Below are positions 29,064-40,390 of a DNA stretch of 64,000 bases, piece by piece. Under the pieces are notes generated by a model that ran no database searches, was not told the origin of the DNA, and saw only the letters and a list, made by a program, of their open reading frames with translations. The DNA is from Symbiodinium natans (lineage: Eukaryota; Sar; Dinophyceae; Suessiales; Symbiodiniaceae): the NCBI GenBank assembly GCA_905221605.1, contig CAJNDS010002618.1:248001-312000 (forward strand), read 5' to 3'. Both the position numbers and the translations under genes were made by a program. Numbering within the stretch: the first letter of the stretch is position 1; each line of letters opens with the position of its first letter.

Positions 29064-30641
29064 GTACTCTGGCAGCAGCTGCAATGGGACTTTTGTCTTC
29101 TTGTGTTTGTAGGTACCAGGGTCACTGAAAAAAGTCGCCCCATGACCCCAACTGCTTGTCGACATGCATGGCACTTCTCACAAAGAAGTGGGCAGAATTG
29201 TTTAGCGTCATTTGTTCCGATTTGTTCCGGTCTGCTCAGCCAGTTTGGTGCACACAAGCGCTGGCGGTGTTTTGTCGCCCGGTTTTGCCTCTTGAACAGT
29301 ACTTGGTGTGCATGTGTTGACAGGGACTGGAAATGTTCCACCACGAGAATGCGAAGGACCCGCACATTTAGCACTGCGCAACCCGTGGTCCTTGGGACGG
29401 CATGGAGCAATCTCGACAAGCTTGGTTGCTTCTCGGTTCATAGGGGGTGAATAACGGCCCATGGGAGGTTGAAAGGGGGGGCTAGGAATGGAAACTGCTA
29501 CAGGTCCTGACTCCTCAAAAAATCACTCCAAAGATATACCCGATTTGCGATGAAAAACCAAAAGCTCGTGCAAGTCTGATGCTTCGCTAAATTACTGCAC
29601 TGTTATATTAAGTCAGCAGCTAGCGTGGGTGGGCGCGATCGGGAGGGTAGCGCCCATGCGACGATCAACATCCCTCAACAGTTCATTGGGCAGGATGCGG
29701 AGCTCCAGGCAGTGCCGCAGCACGAAGATGTAGATTTGCCGGAGGCGCAGGGAAGGTTTGAGTTGACACAAGGGTGCAATGGCCCATGGTGGTAGGAGGT
29801 AAGCGATGCCGACGACGAGCCAAAGGAGTCAGCCTCCCAGATGTTCCTTGCACAAGGCGTGTAGCGGAACGTAGCGGAATGTGCCGAACTCGGGTAATTT
29901 GCCCCAGGTCACGCAACCTCGTTGGTGACACACGCTTGCGTACGGTAGGGGCCGGGACACCCTGGGTGAAGGCAAGAGCAGTCGAACAATCACGAGAGGG
30001 GCTGCGCACTGATTGTGTTCTAGTGGTCCCAGTTTGTGCCACCGTGTGCTGCGGTCGAAGCGCTGGATTCATGCAGGTCTGCTTGCTTGTCTGCTGTTTC
30101 CTGGGTTGCGTGGCTTGGGGCTCAGGCTGCTGCAATTTGTGTGTGTCTTTGTTTGGTTTTTTTTTGCTCGGTATTTTTGTACACGTGCCCTTCAGGTCTT
30201 GACGGTGCTGAAAGGCGGCGGCCATGGATCCATCGTAGGCGCAGACGTATCTGCACGGCATCTCCATGGCAGTTTGTTCGACTGGATTGACTGCATTGAC
30301 GGAGTGCGCAACAGTTGCCGGATGTTGCCGGATGTTGCCGGATTTGCCACGGAAGATGGCGCCTCTCAAAGCTGCAGGCGTTGCGTGTGGATCTGGCAGC
30401 TTTTGGCTGCTCAGCTGGGCGCAGCTTCCTTGGGTGCTTGGCTTTGGTCCGCCCCAACGAGAGCGTTGCACGTGCCCGAAGCATCCCAAATCCCACAAGG
30501 TGACTTAAGTCGTGCGCAGGCCTCATCTTTAGGGACATGCTGATAAACGAAAACATGGACAAGGAAGAGGCTCTTTCTCAGATTAGCCTGTGCTGTCTTG
30601 CGTCTGCACACGTGACCAAGCACTTTTCTTGCTTTTGACAG

Positions 30642-30770
30642 TTGCCGGCAGTGCATGTACTGACATCGACCCAGGGGCAAGACTTTGGAATAGCAAGGAG
30701 GAAACCAGGCTGCAACACATTCTGTGGAAAGTCAAGAAGGAAGGCTGCACGGAGTCTTGCAATTTTTCGG
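30642..30770 (+). CDS. Candidate exon of a cysteine-containing secreted protein
   Basis: It follows a pyrimidine-rich acceptor (TTGCTTTTGACAG). It reads CTDIDPGARLWNSKEETRLQ and, further on, KKEGCTESCN. The composition is protein-like, in contrast to the flanks. The donor was not fixed. Confidence 0.35.
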
Positions 30771-31012
30771 GCAACTTCTTAGCCCCATGAGGGGGGTAAG
30801 TTCAAAAATGAAGACAGAAAAGAGACCTCTCAAATGAGAGCCCTGCATTATTAAGAGGCACCCTTGGTCTGCATGTGTGTCTGCTGGATGGCGGCGGCCT
30901 CATCTCCGTTTCTCAACAGCAAGCCTTGCTGCCAGGATGGCCATGAGTTCGCGGCTACGGAGATTCGCTGGACCTCAGCCACGACCATCAGGAAGTTTCG
31001 GGAAGCTTTTTT

Positions 31013-31075
31013 GTGACTTGTTGTAATGCTTTGGACAGCATGGGCTTCCAGAACGAAGGCATCGACAGCTGCCAG
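31013..31075 (+). CDS. Candidate small Cys-containing exon
   Basis: It reads VTCCNALDSMGFQNEGIDSC and Q, ending at CCAG|GTACCC (GT donor). The upstream acceptor is uncertain. Confidence 0.3.
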
Positions 31076-31167
31076 GTACCCGCTGCTTTGCAGTCTTGCG
31101 GGCGTCCTCGCAGGCCTCTTTGGTGTTGGAGGCGAGCCCCGCTGGGGCCAAGCCTGGTTGTTCCGCA

Positions 31168-31208
31168 GTGTGTGTGTGTGTGTGTGTGGGTGTGTGTGTG
31201 GGTGTGTG
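31168..31208. repeat. (TG)n microsatellite
   Basis: TG repeats with GGG interruptions, in the presumed intron of the Cys-rich gene. Confidence 0.9.
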
Positions 31209-31474
31209 CATGCCATTTTAATGTATGTTTAGATGTGCTTATGCCAAGTTAATGCCGCAACAGCGAATGATGGCGTGCCTCCACTCCCTACTATGTGGCA
31301 TATTGGCATGTTCGGGATATGAGCGGAAGGCGAGGTGACACATTTGTGCCCGCTTTAAGTCACGAGTGCGAGGCGGCATCATCAAGGGGCCCAGCACTCG
31401 GAAGCGGAAGTTGTTGTATTGTAAGCCTTGACGTATCAGGAGACAACTGAGCCAACAGATTTTTCAGTTTCCAG

Positions 31475-31538
31475 GCCGTTGATGCTGGAGCTTGGTGTTG
31501 CGCCGCAAGTTGCATCAGCCACTGCAGCAGCGATGACA
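31475..31538 (+). CDS. Candidate Cys-rich exon
   Basis: After TTTTCAGTTTCCAG|G (AG|G acceptor) the frame reads AVDAGAWCCAASCISHCSS: four cysteines in 17 residues. It runs to a stop about 30 bases later if not spliced. Confidence 0.35.
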
Positions 31539-31808
31539 CTTCGGCTTAAACGTTTGCGTGCGCAAATGGTGTGCTAGAGACTGGGAGCCTCCATGTTCGG
31601 CCTTCGGCCGGCCTCCCAGGATCCTCTTCACCTCCATGGCTACAGCGGTGTCCTTCCAGGTGCATGGTGACTTTTTTGAAAGAAAAAACAATCCAACGTC
31701 AGACACGGCATCGTTCACGCTCGTTCAGGCACGTGAAAGTAATTGAAAACACTTCCCTGCGCTTGTGTTCCACTTGTGTTCCACTGCGCAAAAACTGCAG
31801 AAGCCAAG

Positions 31809-31930
31809 GTGTTTGGCCTGCTGGAGCCGAGCTACGGTTCCATGTGCTTCATGCTGGGAACCGGCCCTCAGCCTCACGATGCAAAAGCATGCAGCGATGC
31901 CCGAACCTCGGAGCTAGGTTTTGGCTGCAC
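31809..31930 (+). CDS. Candidate exon of the Cys-rich gene
   Basis: The acceptor is GCCAAG|G. It reads VFGLLEPSYGSMCFMLGTGP and onward, with further cysteines (KACSDAR, FGC). A GT donor is available at GAGCTAG|GTTTT (about 31915). Alternatively the frame continues a little further. Confidence 0.35.
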
Positions 31931-32220
31931 CCTGCTGGGGCACTACCTGGTTCACTCCTTTCTACAGGCAACCCGGGGCAAATGCCATGGAAGAAGCTAC
32001 TTACGACTTGGTATGAGTGGGTGGATTTTCGCACATGCCGTCTCACTGTTCTTCCCGAGGGGGCCAGGCGGCAGTCGCCGCCGGTGCTCTCCATAGGCAT
32101 CGCAGCATCTTGAAGCCTTGAACAGTCGAGAACAGCCTTTTTTGAGAGTTTATGCTTAAGTTTTACTAAGTTTGTAAGTCTTTTGAGTAGATTCTGCGTT
32201 TCTTCTTTAGCAAATGCTAG

Positions 32221-32345
32221 GCTCTGTGTCGCAGTATGCATGCCTTTGCAACACAGAGGGTGTCATTGATTGCTCCATGTGTTTGGTGAGGGTGCGTAAT
32301 GGCCGTCTCCACGGCGGCACCCTCAGCAACTGCGACCAAGAGGAT
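32221..32345 (+). CDS. Candidate Cys-rich exon
   Basis: After ATGCTAG|G the frame reads SVSQYACLCNTEGVIDCSMC, then a basic stretch and SNCDQED. An internal GT donor (TTG|GTGAGG at about 32290) is an alternative end. Confidence 0.4.
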
Positions 32346-32662
32346 AAACGTTATGCGATGGAGCAGAGAACAGTTGTCCTGCATGGCCCATACGCCCCAA
32401 TCCCCGAACCAGTCGGAGGCGAGTGTACACGTTGATCATTGTTTATCCTTTGGTGATGTGTTTTTTTAGCGATGTTTTGTGCCACATCACTCACCATTGG
32501 TCAAGATCACGATCACGCAGGCCTCTCCCTAAGCCCTTAAGACCCTAAGACTTTGAAGAGAGGCATTGCTGATCGTGGAGATCGTTGGCAGGCTGTACGA
32601 CAAGGAGCCCTTGGGTGATAGGCGACGGGGCTTCTTTGATTGGGCTCACGTGAATGCGACAG

Positions 32663-32805
32663 CTGCGAAAGGAACAACTTTGAGTCCACATGCGCGGCAT
32701 GCTTGGAAGCATGTTCAAGTTTCAGCGATCAGACTCCCGGAGTCCAGAAGTTGTGCTGCCCGTTCGGGCTGCAGACCTGTGATTGCCATGTGGCGTTGCT
32801 TACAG
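32663..32805 (+). CDS. Candidate Cys-rich exon (ten cysteines in about 45 residues)
   Basis: It reads CERNNFESTCAACLEACSSF, later KLCCPFGLQTCDCH. The dense Cys pairs suggest a disulphide-bonded extracellular module, fitting the signal-peptide exon upstream. The domain family was not recognised. Likely acceptor GCGACAG|C. No stop or polyadenylation point could be set. Confidence 0.4.
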
Positions 32806-32809
32806 TGAA

Positions 32810-34689
32810 TTTTTATCCAGATGGAAGGGCCTGCAGACCACAAGGGTCCACAAAGCAGCACGAGGTTGGACGGAGGCATGTAAGCATGCAAGGGCATACG
32901 GGCCAGTAAGAGCACATCCCTGACCGCCCGAACCTCTTGTCACGAGCTAAATCAAGCACGAGGGCGGAACAGTTCGCAAGCTTTGGCCGAGCCCTACATC
33001 TGCACATTGCTCGGGGCAGCTCAGCGGAAGATCGAAGCGGGCACAACATTCGGGATTCAACGACATGTTGTGTAGCCCTTGGCAAGTCATCTGCCCCACG
33101 TGCGCTTTCGTCACTGCCTTGCCCGTGTGTCTTTGTGTGTGCCCTGCGTGCCGCTCGGAGAGCGAGCGCTGTCGCGTGTTAACTTTCGCTGGGAGAACCC
33201 ACAAGTTATATAAGTCAAGTTAAGTGATATCACCAAGCTCAGCGAATACCAATCTTCCCTGGTGGAGTTTGACTGCGCTCAAGCTGCTTGTTTTGCAGTC
33301 CTGGTGCATGTGCCCCGAAGTTTGCTGGACGTAGAGATGTCGGCTGCGGGTAAGACAATCTGATGCAGTCTTGGCCCGTGCAAGGTTTGTGACCTTGTTG
33401 TAAACGCATTTGGCTTCGTGGACAATCTAGGACGCATGCGACGGACCTTCCATGACCTTCCAGGGACCTTAAGCCCCAGGCCGAGGAGGATGTTTAGCGT
33501 CGAGGTGGCAAGTTCACAGCAATTTGCGTATTTCGGGAACATACGTCTCAAAAAATAGGCCATGGTGTTCGAGTGCAGCCTTGCCGTTTAGCGCTCGGTT
33601 TTTCATCAATCCAGCTCTGCACGAGGAGTTTGCCGAGCTCGTCGAGCCAACTTCGCTTTGCAGCATCAATGACTGATGCGAGCCCCTTGATTCCTCCCTT
33701 CCTCTCATCTTTAGGCAGTGCGCCTCCTGCAAGCCAGTGCATAATACATGAAGCTATCACACTACCATCATGGCATTGTAGCTTCATGGTCCCAAAGAGG
33801 ACCTGCAGAATTAGACTCAGATCTGAGCTTCGAAGCAAGAACAAAACAAGATACACAGAAAGAAGCCTCAAGTGGTTGATTCAGAAATTGAGTGGGACTT
33901 GACTTGCCCGGACTGTCTACCCCTGGAAGTTTCTCGAACAAACGTTCCTTATCTGGTTTAGTTGAAACGTTCCTTTTGACGTGCACATTCACTCCTACAT
34001 GCTGCACGTACGATGATTCAATTTCTGTGTCCTGTCATTCTTCAACCCAGTGACTGCTTCCTTGACCCGCTTATGCCGGTTTTCAGGTTAGGCAAAAGAA
34101 GATTCGTGATCCATGTCATTCCATGTGACCCGGGATGTGCAAGACCCAGCACTACTTCCTGCCTCGGTGGTGCCATAGTAGTCAAAGGTCACGGTACAAC
34201 TCGGCCCTGATATCCTCCTATCTCCTTGTCCGCCCTGAACCTCGTGTCTGAAGCACAAGATGTTTTGGAGGGGGCAATGCATTCTCATCAAGGGGGAATC
34301 ATGAGGGCTGTTCTCTGTGGCCCCAAGTGGGGTGAGTGACGTAATGGAGTGTAGATACGTGCAGTGCATCTCGCTCGGCTGCGTTGGCTGCTGTATTCGC
34401 TCCGAAAAACCCCGAGGGAGCAGCAGCAAGAAGTCTGCAAAAGCCCCTACAGCAAAAGCCAAAAGCCAACCAGCTTTGTCCTGCTTTGTCCTGCTTTACA
34501 AGCCGTTTGTAAACATGTAGATCTATGTAGAGCTGCTCGGGACTGGCCATGATGCAGATGATGCGGAGCCTCCTTGTTCTGGCAGCTGCACGCGCCTGTG
34601 AGGAGGGCAGCTGCGGGGAGCTCCTTCAGGCGCTCTCTTGGGGAGAGGGAGATCTCAACGGAAGAGAAAGCCAAAACTAACTTAATTTG

Positions 34690-34736
<47 letters not shown>

Positions 34737-35980
34737 TTCCCGGAGTGCGTATGAGTGGATGCTTCGCCACAGAGGTGGACCTGTCCATGCGAGCCTTCCA
34801 CGCAAGTCCCAGAGAACATCCATGGCCCCATGCGCGGGGCAAGGTCGCCAATAGGGTTTGCGCGTCTCATGTTGTGTTTTGAGAAACAGCTCGTAGCCGG
34901 AACGCGCCGATGCCAAGACTTAAGCGTAAGAACTCTTTGAATGCCTTTTGCACCCTACACCTTGATTCAGAGGGGTTGGCAGGGCGAGCTTCTTTGCCGA
35001 AGCCATGAACAAATCCCGACTCGCCGTACGAATCCATATCATTCCTTCGCCCCCACAGTGACCGCCTTCCCTTCTCACTTCAGTCATCCTCCTAGCATGC
35101 TTTGGATAGTTGGAGATTGACCAAAGTCATCGTGGAGTAGTGTTTGGCATGCTACAAAGTCACTATAAATCTTGGCAACGTTCAAAACCTTCCCTGAGAC
35201 ACCGCATTAAATCGGGTAAGGTGTTGAATCAGCACTCTTGGCACAACTCACTGCAGTTTCGTCGAAGGTGTAGTACATGTTTGCAGTGCATGTTAGCTTC
35301 AACTGTTCTTGAGCATACTTGCGATGCATCTTAGGGCATTCGGGTGTTGGTCAGATCGGCATTCTTTTCTGTGGTTCTGTTCCTGGTGTCATCAGGCTGT
35401 CTGTTCTGCTGAGTCTTTCTGCTGATTCTTTCTTACCGGTTTCACTGGGGGTTGTTCTGACACCTTCTGACCGCCAGGTGCCAGGGCAGCGCGGAACCAC
35501 GGACTTCATCTCTCGCATGCCGCTGTGACTGCTTTCAGGGTCCCCAGAAGGTGTCTTCAGTGTCTTCCATATGCCCTGTATCCTCAGATTTCCCTCTCAC
35601 AAGATGGTATGGAGCGATATGGGACTTGACACATGTGGTATGTTCGTTTTTGAGGTTCTGGGGGCATAGTAATAGAGGTTTTGAAACTTTGGACCGCAGG
35701 CCCGGTGGCCAAGCGCCGAGCTGGAGCTGGCACAACCCGAAGGGCCAGTGGGAGGATATGGTGGGAGGCACCTTTGCGTGCCATGCATTATCATGCATTG
35801 CAGCATGCAGTTTACGAGAAGTTATCATCCCCCCCAAAAAAGAAGCAAGGGGATCCGAAAGGGTTTATGCGTCTGTAGGCACTGAGAAAGGTCAGAGAGC
35901 TGGGCTTGAGGGTCTCAGAGTTGAGACACGTAGGCGTGGGTCGTGTGTCTCAGGTTGTGTGGAAATTGTGTGAAGCCGAG
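32810..35980. other. Unassigned; (GA)n microsatellite at 34695-34732
   Basis: No gene recognised. Upstream exons of the beta-propeller gene that starts to be visible at 35981 may lie here, but I could not find a propeller repeat. Confidence 0.35.
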
Positions 35981-36145
35981 GTGGACCTGTAATCGATGAA
36001 GACAAGTGCCTGTACCTGATGACTGAGCATGGTCTTTGGAAGTTTTCACGATCTGGAGAAGTGCTCTGGCACTATCAGACGCCGGGGCAGTCTGCCAACG
36101 AGCCTTTCTTGACTGGCGACTCCTTGCTCAGCTCGACCACAGAGG
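35981..36145 (+). CDS. PQQ-type beta-propeller protein, first visible exon
   Basis: After CCGAG|G the frame reads GPVIDEDKCLYLMTEHGLWK and then SRSGEVLWHYQTPG: the alternating strand pattern with a terminal Trp of a PQQ/outer-membrane-assembly-type blade. Proposed end GAGG|GCAACT (GC donor, phase 1), joining the next exon as ...STTE-D-LFVTV. More 5' exons must exist, since no start codon or signal peptide is visible. Confidence 0.6.
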
Positions 36146-36720
36146 GCAACTTTTCTTATTCAGCTTCAGCGAGAGAGTGCGCTCCTGTAATCTGAGAGAG
36201 TATCTCTCTGTTGGGATATGGGTGGTGGCATTTCCTTGACCCTCTTGGTTGCCCTAAACCTTGAAACCCTTGAACCCCACAAATGCCCCAAACCCTCGAA
36301 TATCCCTAAACCCCCTGAAGTCCTTCAACCCCTAAAGGCCCAAGACCCGGCCCTTACGAAGTCCAGCAAAGCCTAAACCCTTCCTTAAACTCTTATCACA
36401 CTAGATCCCGAATCCCCTCAAAACTTCAAACTTTAAAGCCCTGACTCCCTGAATGCTCACGAGCGCTTACTTCCAAAACTCAAGCCAGACAAAGTCCTAA
36501 ATCCCTAGACCCCTAATGCTCCCACGGGCTCCCACTGCCGACCTCCAGGTACGTGTTGCATTTAAAAACATACGTGCCCAGAAAGACAACGGAGGACAAT
36601 AACACACCGAACAAATGGCCACCCAGAAAACGTGACCACTGCAAACGAGCCCAGCCGCTTGCCTCTGAAATAGCAAGCATCAGAATCCCGTTTCCCCATT
36701 GAAGCCTTGGGCCGACAAAG
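36146..36720. other. Intron with degenerate CCCTAAA-like sequence
   Basis: 36238-36520 is rich in CCCTAAACC/CCCTTGAACCCC words, a decayed telomere-like (C-rich strand) array inside the beta-propeller gene. The acceptor is AAAG|A, not the usual AG|G. Confidence 0.55.
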
Positions 36721-37043
36721 ACTTGTTTGTCACTGTCTTTCGACGAGGCAACATCTTCGCTGTTGACCGGCAAACAGGGCAGGAGCTTTGGGTCACCCAT
36801 GTGGCTGACAATGCCGGGGCAGATGCCGCGTATCCGGCCGCATTCGACGGAGTTTTCGTTGTTGCCTCCAGCAGGTGGACAAACGCCTCGGAAGAAGCAC
36901 CTTGGGGAAACACCCGGATATTCGGCATGGCGGTGGAAACTGGCAAGAAGCTTTGGGAGTACGAGTCGGATGCCGTTCTCATAGACCTTACCCCTTTGTT
37001 CCCTGGAGATGACAGCTTTGTATTCATGAGCCAGGATGGAAGC
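36721..37043 (+). CDS. PQQ-type beta-propeller protein, exon 2 of those visible
   Basis: About 107 codons covering two blades. Motifs are FRRGNIFAVDRQTGQELW and GMAVETGKKLWEYES, with the A-D/E-x-x-T-G-x-x-L-W signature of PQQ repeats, then FVFMSQDGS. It ends at AGC|GTGTAT (GT donor, phase 0). Confidence 0.75.
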
Positions 37044-37164
37044 GTGTATCGCGCACCTCTGCATGCAATGGCTTAGTTGCCTTCGTGTACCGCCCACTTC
37101 CAGCCTTTGTGAACCTTGTAAGGCTTTGGCTTGCTTTAGGCCCCCTGCAGAGCGTAACCTTAAG

Positions 37165-37311
37165 GTGGGCCTGCGAAATGGCACTTTGCTGTGGAAGGGT
37201 GACTCAAACAGCAGTGGAAGCTACAGTGATGGAGGTGCGGTCATCGGCCCGAATGGTGTGGTCTACACGTGCAGCTATGGCCTTGATACACCCAAGCACA
37301 GCACGGGTAGG
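37165..37311 (+). CDS. PQQ-type beta-propeller protein, exon 3
   Basis: It starts after CCTTAAG|G. 49 codons read VGLRNGTLLWKGDSN and then GGAVIGPNGVVYTCSYG, so the exon 2-3 join gives SQDGS-VGLRNGTLLW. It ends at GGTAGG|GCAGCA (GC donor, phase 0). Confidence 0.72.
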
Positions 37312-37506
37312 GCAGCAGTAGCGCACCGGGCTTGGCTTGATAGGAGCTGTTAGGCTGTTCGGTGTACTGCTGAATAGTGTGCGAGTCTAATCAAGCCAAG
37401 GTCAGACTCGTCTGAGCTTTCCGTCCGCAAACCCCGTGTGTGGGTGTGTGTGTGTGTGTGAATCTGTGAATCAGCCCAAGGTAGCAACATCGAGAATGGG
37501 TTTCAG

Positions 37507-37776
37507 GGAACCCCGGGAGTGGTCCGAGCCTTCGCACTGGAGACGGGAAGTCTGGTTTGGGAACGCATTCTGAAGGATCCCTGCTGTACCTTCCCAGCCG
37601 TCGGTCATGTGAAGGGTGCCGATTCTTTGGCGGTCGTTGTGGCTCCAGGTGCCTGGCCTAAAGAGGCGCTGGACACTGGAAGCGTGGTTGCCCTGGATGC
37701 AGATACCGGAGTATTGCTGTGGCAGTTCAATGCGGAGCCCTATTCGCCCGTGTTGGCAGCAGGGGATCCAGAACGT
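37507..37776 (+). CDS. PQQ-type beta-propeller protein, exon 4
   Basis: It starts after TTTCAG|G. It reads GTPGVVRAFALETGSLVWER, then VVALDADTGVLLWQFNAEP: two more blades. The exact 3' end is uncertain. The reading after about 37755 (to the AG at 37844-37845) looks unlike a blade, and a short intron there is likely, with a GT donor at CCC|GTGTTG or GAAC|GTTTGG. Confidence 0.7.
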
Positions 37777-37845
37777 TTGGTCTACTTCAGGAATCACCCA
37801 CACGTTTCGGAACGGCTGCTGTGTGTGCTGTGTCTGCCTGCGCAG

Positions 37846-38103
37846 TGGAGTGCCCCGGTTATCACTGGAGATGGTGCCGTGTACATCGGCCGTGCAGATG
37901 GAAAGCTATATGTGGTCCACGGTGCCTTGACCGGCGATGAAGCAGGAGAGTTGACGAAGGATCCTGCGACTGGCGTCCATGCTTTGGTTCAGAGCATAGG
38001 CAGCACGCCAGTTCACGGGGCACTTGGCTTTGCCGCTGGCCTCTTGGGTTACGCCACCTGTGATTCCCTTTATGTCTGGAATGAGGACAGTGACAGCATG
38101 TGA
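37846..38103 (+). CDS. PQQ-type beta-propeller protein, last exon
   Basis: Starting after CTGCGCAG, it reads WSAPVITGDGAVYIGRADGK, LYVVHG, and closes with LLGYATCDSLYVWNEDSDSM before TGA 38101-38103. The hydrophobic LGFAAGLLGYA near the end is a strand or possible membrane-proximal segment. This is the true 3' end of the gene. Confidence 0.72.
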   Translation, partial: WSAPVITGDGAVYIGRADGKLYVVHGALTGDEAGELTKDPATGVHALVQSIGSTPVHGALGFAAGLLGYATCDSLYVWNEDSDSM

Positions 38104-40074
38104 CAGACAGAAGCTGCGCCGCGAAGGCTTTTGGAGAGCATCTTGAAGCCCCAAAGGAGGAAGGATGGGAAAGGGGGGAAAGGCGTACGCGCTGGTCGAA
38201 AGAAAGTGAGAGCCTCCCCATGCTTGCGCCGTCAACGCAGTCTACGCACAAAAGTTGTACTCTGCACGTTGCAGTGTCCGCAAATCAGGATGTACCTGCA
38301 ACCTGCCGGCCCCCCCCCCCCATTGTTTCATTGTTTTCTTTGTGCTTCGTGGTGGCTTAGCAAGCTTCTGTGTGTCCGCGAGAATGGATTCGGGGTTTCC
38401 TGCAGCCGATGATAGGCTGGGCCAAGGCTTCTTGCCGCTGCCACGTGCACGTCTGCTCGAGCTGTTCAAGGTAGCGGTAGGTAGCGGTGCAACATGTTGA
38501 GCTTTGTCGGCATTGGTAATGTGCGACACCGCCACCCAGCAAGAGACAACTCAAGCAAACGGTTTGCACAACTTGGGTTTCAGTCATCTTGGTATCGAGC
38601 CTAAAGCTGCGGCGGCATGCACAGGCTTTGTTAGTCCTTTCGTCTTCAAACGCTGGCACATCAAGACATCATCCATGAAAAGACAGGCCCGCTTTTAAAC
38701 CGCTTGCAAACCTGTTTTCATTGCACAGCCTCTTGTTGCACTGGCTTTCCATGCGTTGTTACAAAGCATCAGGAGTTCTGACGTGTTTACCGCTTCGTTT
38801 TGTTGTGTCGTAGTGCAAGCATGCCCCTAACTCAGCCTGCAGGCCTTCAGCAAGCTCGTTGACGAGTCCCTGCATACCCTGCGGGCTCAACTGCTTGGGG
38901 CGTTTCCTGACAATGGCGAAGCCATGTTCGAAGCTGCGGGCGCACACCAGTTCGACGACCTGCCCAAGCCTTCCACAAGCATTCCCAGCACAAGCCACAG
39001 GGCTTAAGCGGTAGCATGGAGGCGGCTTGAGACTTTTGATGGTTTTTCCAGAAGATGTCGGTTCTCTCACGACTAAGGGAGCTGTTGCCAGCCCCACCCT
39101 TAAGAGGAAAGGGGAGGATTTCCTTCCTTCCCAGAACCATCCAACACAACGTGCCAGGATCGGTGGATTCCATCAGATCATTGTAGACGGCTTTCGAAAA
39201 TTTGAGGTCGGCCTTCGCCGCGCCATAGCCGGGGATCTGAGAACTCGAACGGCCGGACCGGTGTGAACGGAGCCAGCCATAAAAAGCAGAAGGAGGAGAA
39301 GGAGGATGTTTCGCAAAAGCATCTGGAGTCACTCTGCAGCGGAAGGTTGCGACCAAGTGAGTCTGCTGGTTTTTTTCAATGTTAGCTGCCAATCGCTTCT
39401 GCTGCAGAGGCATGCCAAAACCGTGGAAAGCGAGTGGTCACAGAACGGCATGGAGTTTCTTGGCAGGGATTTGCGTTTGGTTGGATGCTCTTGCTGGGAT
39501 GACCAGAGAGCACTAGCCTCGCTTGAAGTCTGGGTTTGCCGTTGTAAGGAGGAAAATGCTTGATAACGACTTAGCATAACTGGCTTGACACACATCACCG
39601 CGGATAAAAGCCCGAAGGCCTCCAACAAGTCTGGCCCAGGATGGATGCGGTGCGCACGGAGATATCTCACCCGCTGAAGTCTGGCCTGCAGCACCTGAGT
39701 GCCTTGTCATTTTTGGCTGCCCGTGTGCTTGGAATTGCTTCAAGTTTCTTATTTCACTTGTGCCATCGGCTTATGCCATCACTGGTGTGACAATGAGGCG
39801 AAGAAGAGGCCAGAGCAATCCGCCACAGATTGCGTCTACGACTGGGAGCATTGACGGCCAAGAAGCTTGTGTCAGGCAAATCCTTGCATGATGCCTGTGG
39901 CCTGTCAGCAGTCACCGTGCAGTCATCGTGCAGTCACCGTGCAGTCACCGTGCAGTCACGGCAGCTCCAAGCACCCTCATGTGCCCACACTTTCCGTAGT
40001 CAGTCCGTGTGCGAGGGTTTACACACCACGAAGGAAAGTGCATGCTGTGTTTGCTGATGTTTGCGGCCCCTCAG
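38104..40074. other. Intergenic stretch; 11-bp minisatellite
   Basis: No gene recognised. 39909-39962 is about 4.5 copies of CAGTCACCGTG with slight variation. Confidence 0.4.
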
Positions 40075-40182
40075 GCAGCTCTTTGGGTCTCACGCGCTAC
40101 ACCATCGAGGATATGAATGAGCTTGTCAACCTCTTGGCAGACTATATCGGTCTCACCTTCGACTCAGTGGAGATTCCGACGG
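40075..40182 (+). CDS. Candidate exon, family not recognised
   Basis: After CCCTCAG|G the frame reads SSLGLTRYTIEDMNELVNLL, then ADYIGLTFDSVEIPT: amphipathic and protein-like. It ends at ACGG|GCCGG (GC donor, phase 1). It joins the next exon in phase as ...IPT-G-ESSNMF. It may be the 5' part of the channel gene downstream or a separate gene. Confidence 0.4.
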
Positions 40183-40308
40183 GCCGGCGGATAAGCCGTC
40201 CTGCTGCAGAGCCCCGGGTTCTCTGTTCTCTGTCTCCCCCCATGTGCTGCCCAAGCGCAACAGCTGTTCCATTCATGCAGAGAGAGAGAGAGAGGGAGCA
40301 GTTGCAAG

Positions 40309-40390
40309 GTGAGTCGTCGAACATGTTTGGCTTCCGCGAGAGTGCCATGAACAGCCTGGGCAAGCCGGCAGCGTGGCAACTGAGAAACCA
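40309..40390 (+). CDS. Candidate exon, partner of 40075-40182
   Basis: The acceptor is TTGCAAG|G, just after an (AG)n run. It reads ESSNMFGFRESAMNSLGKPA and on to AAWQLRN. The end was not fixed. Phase and AG|G fit the preceding exon. Confidence 0.35.

Noticed and set aside
29683-30498. 271-codon minus-strand ORF and overlapping + ORFs
   Set aside because: Open frames on both strands with no domain, signal or splice support. A 10-bp triplication (GTTGCCGGAT, 30314-30343) lies inside.
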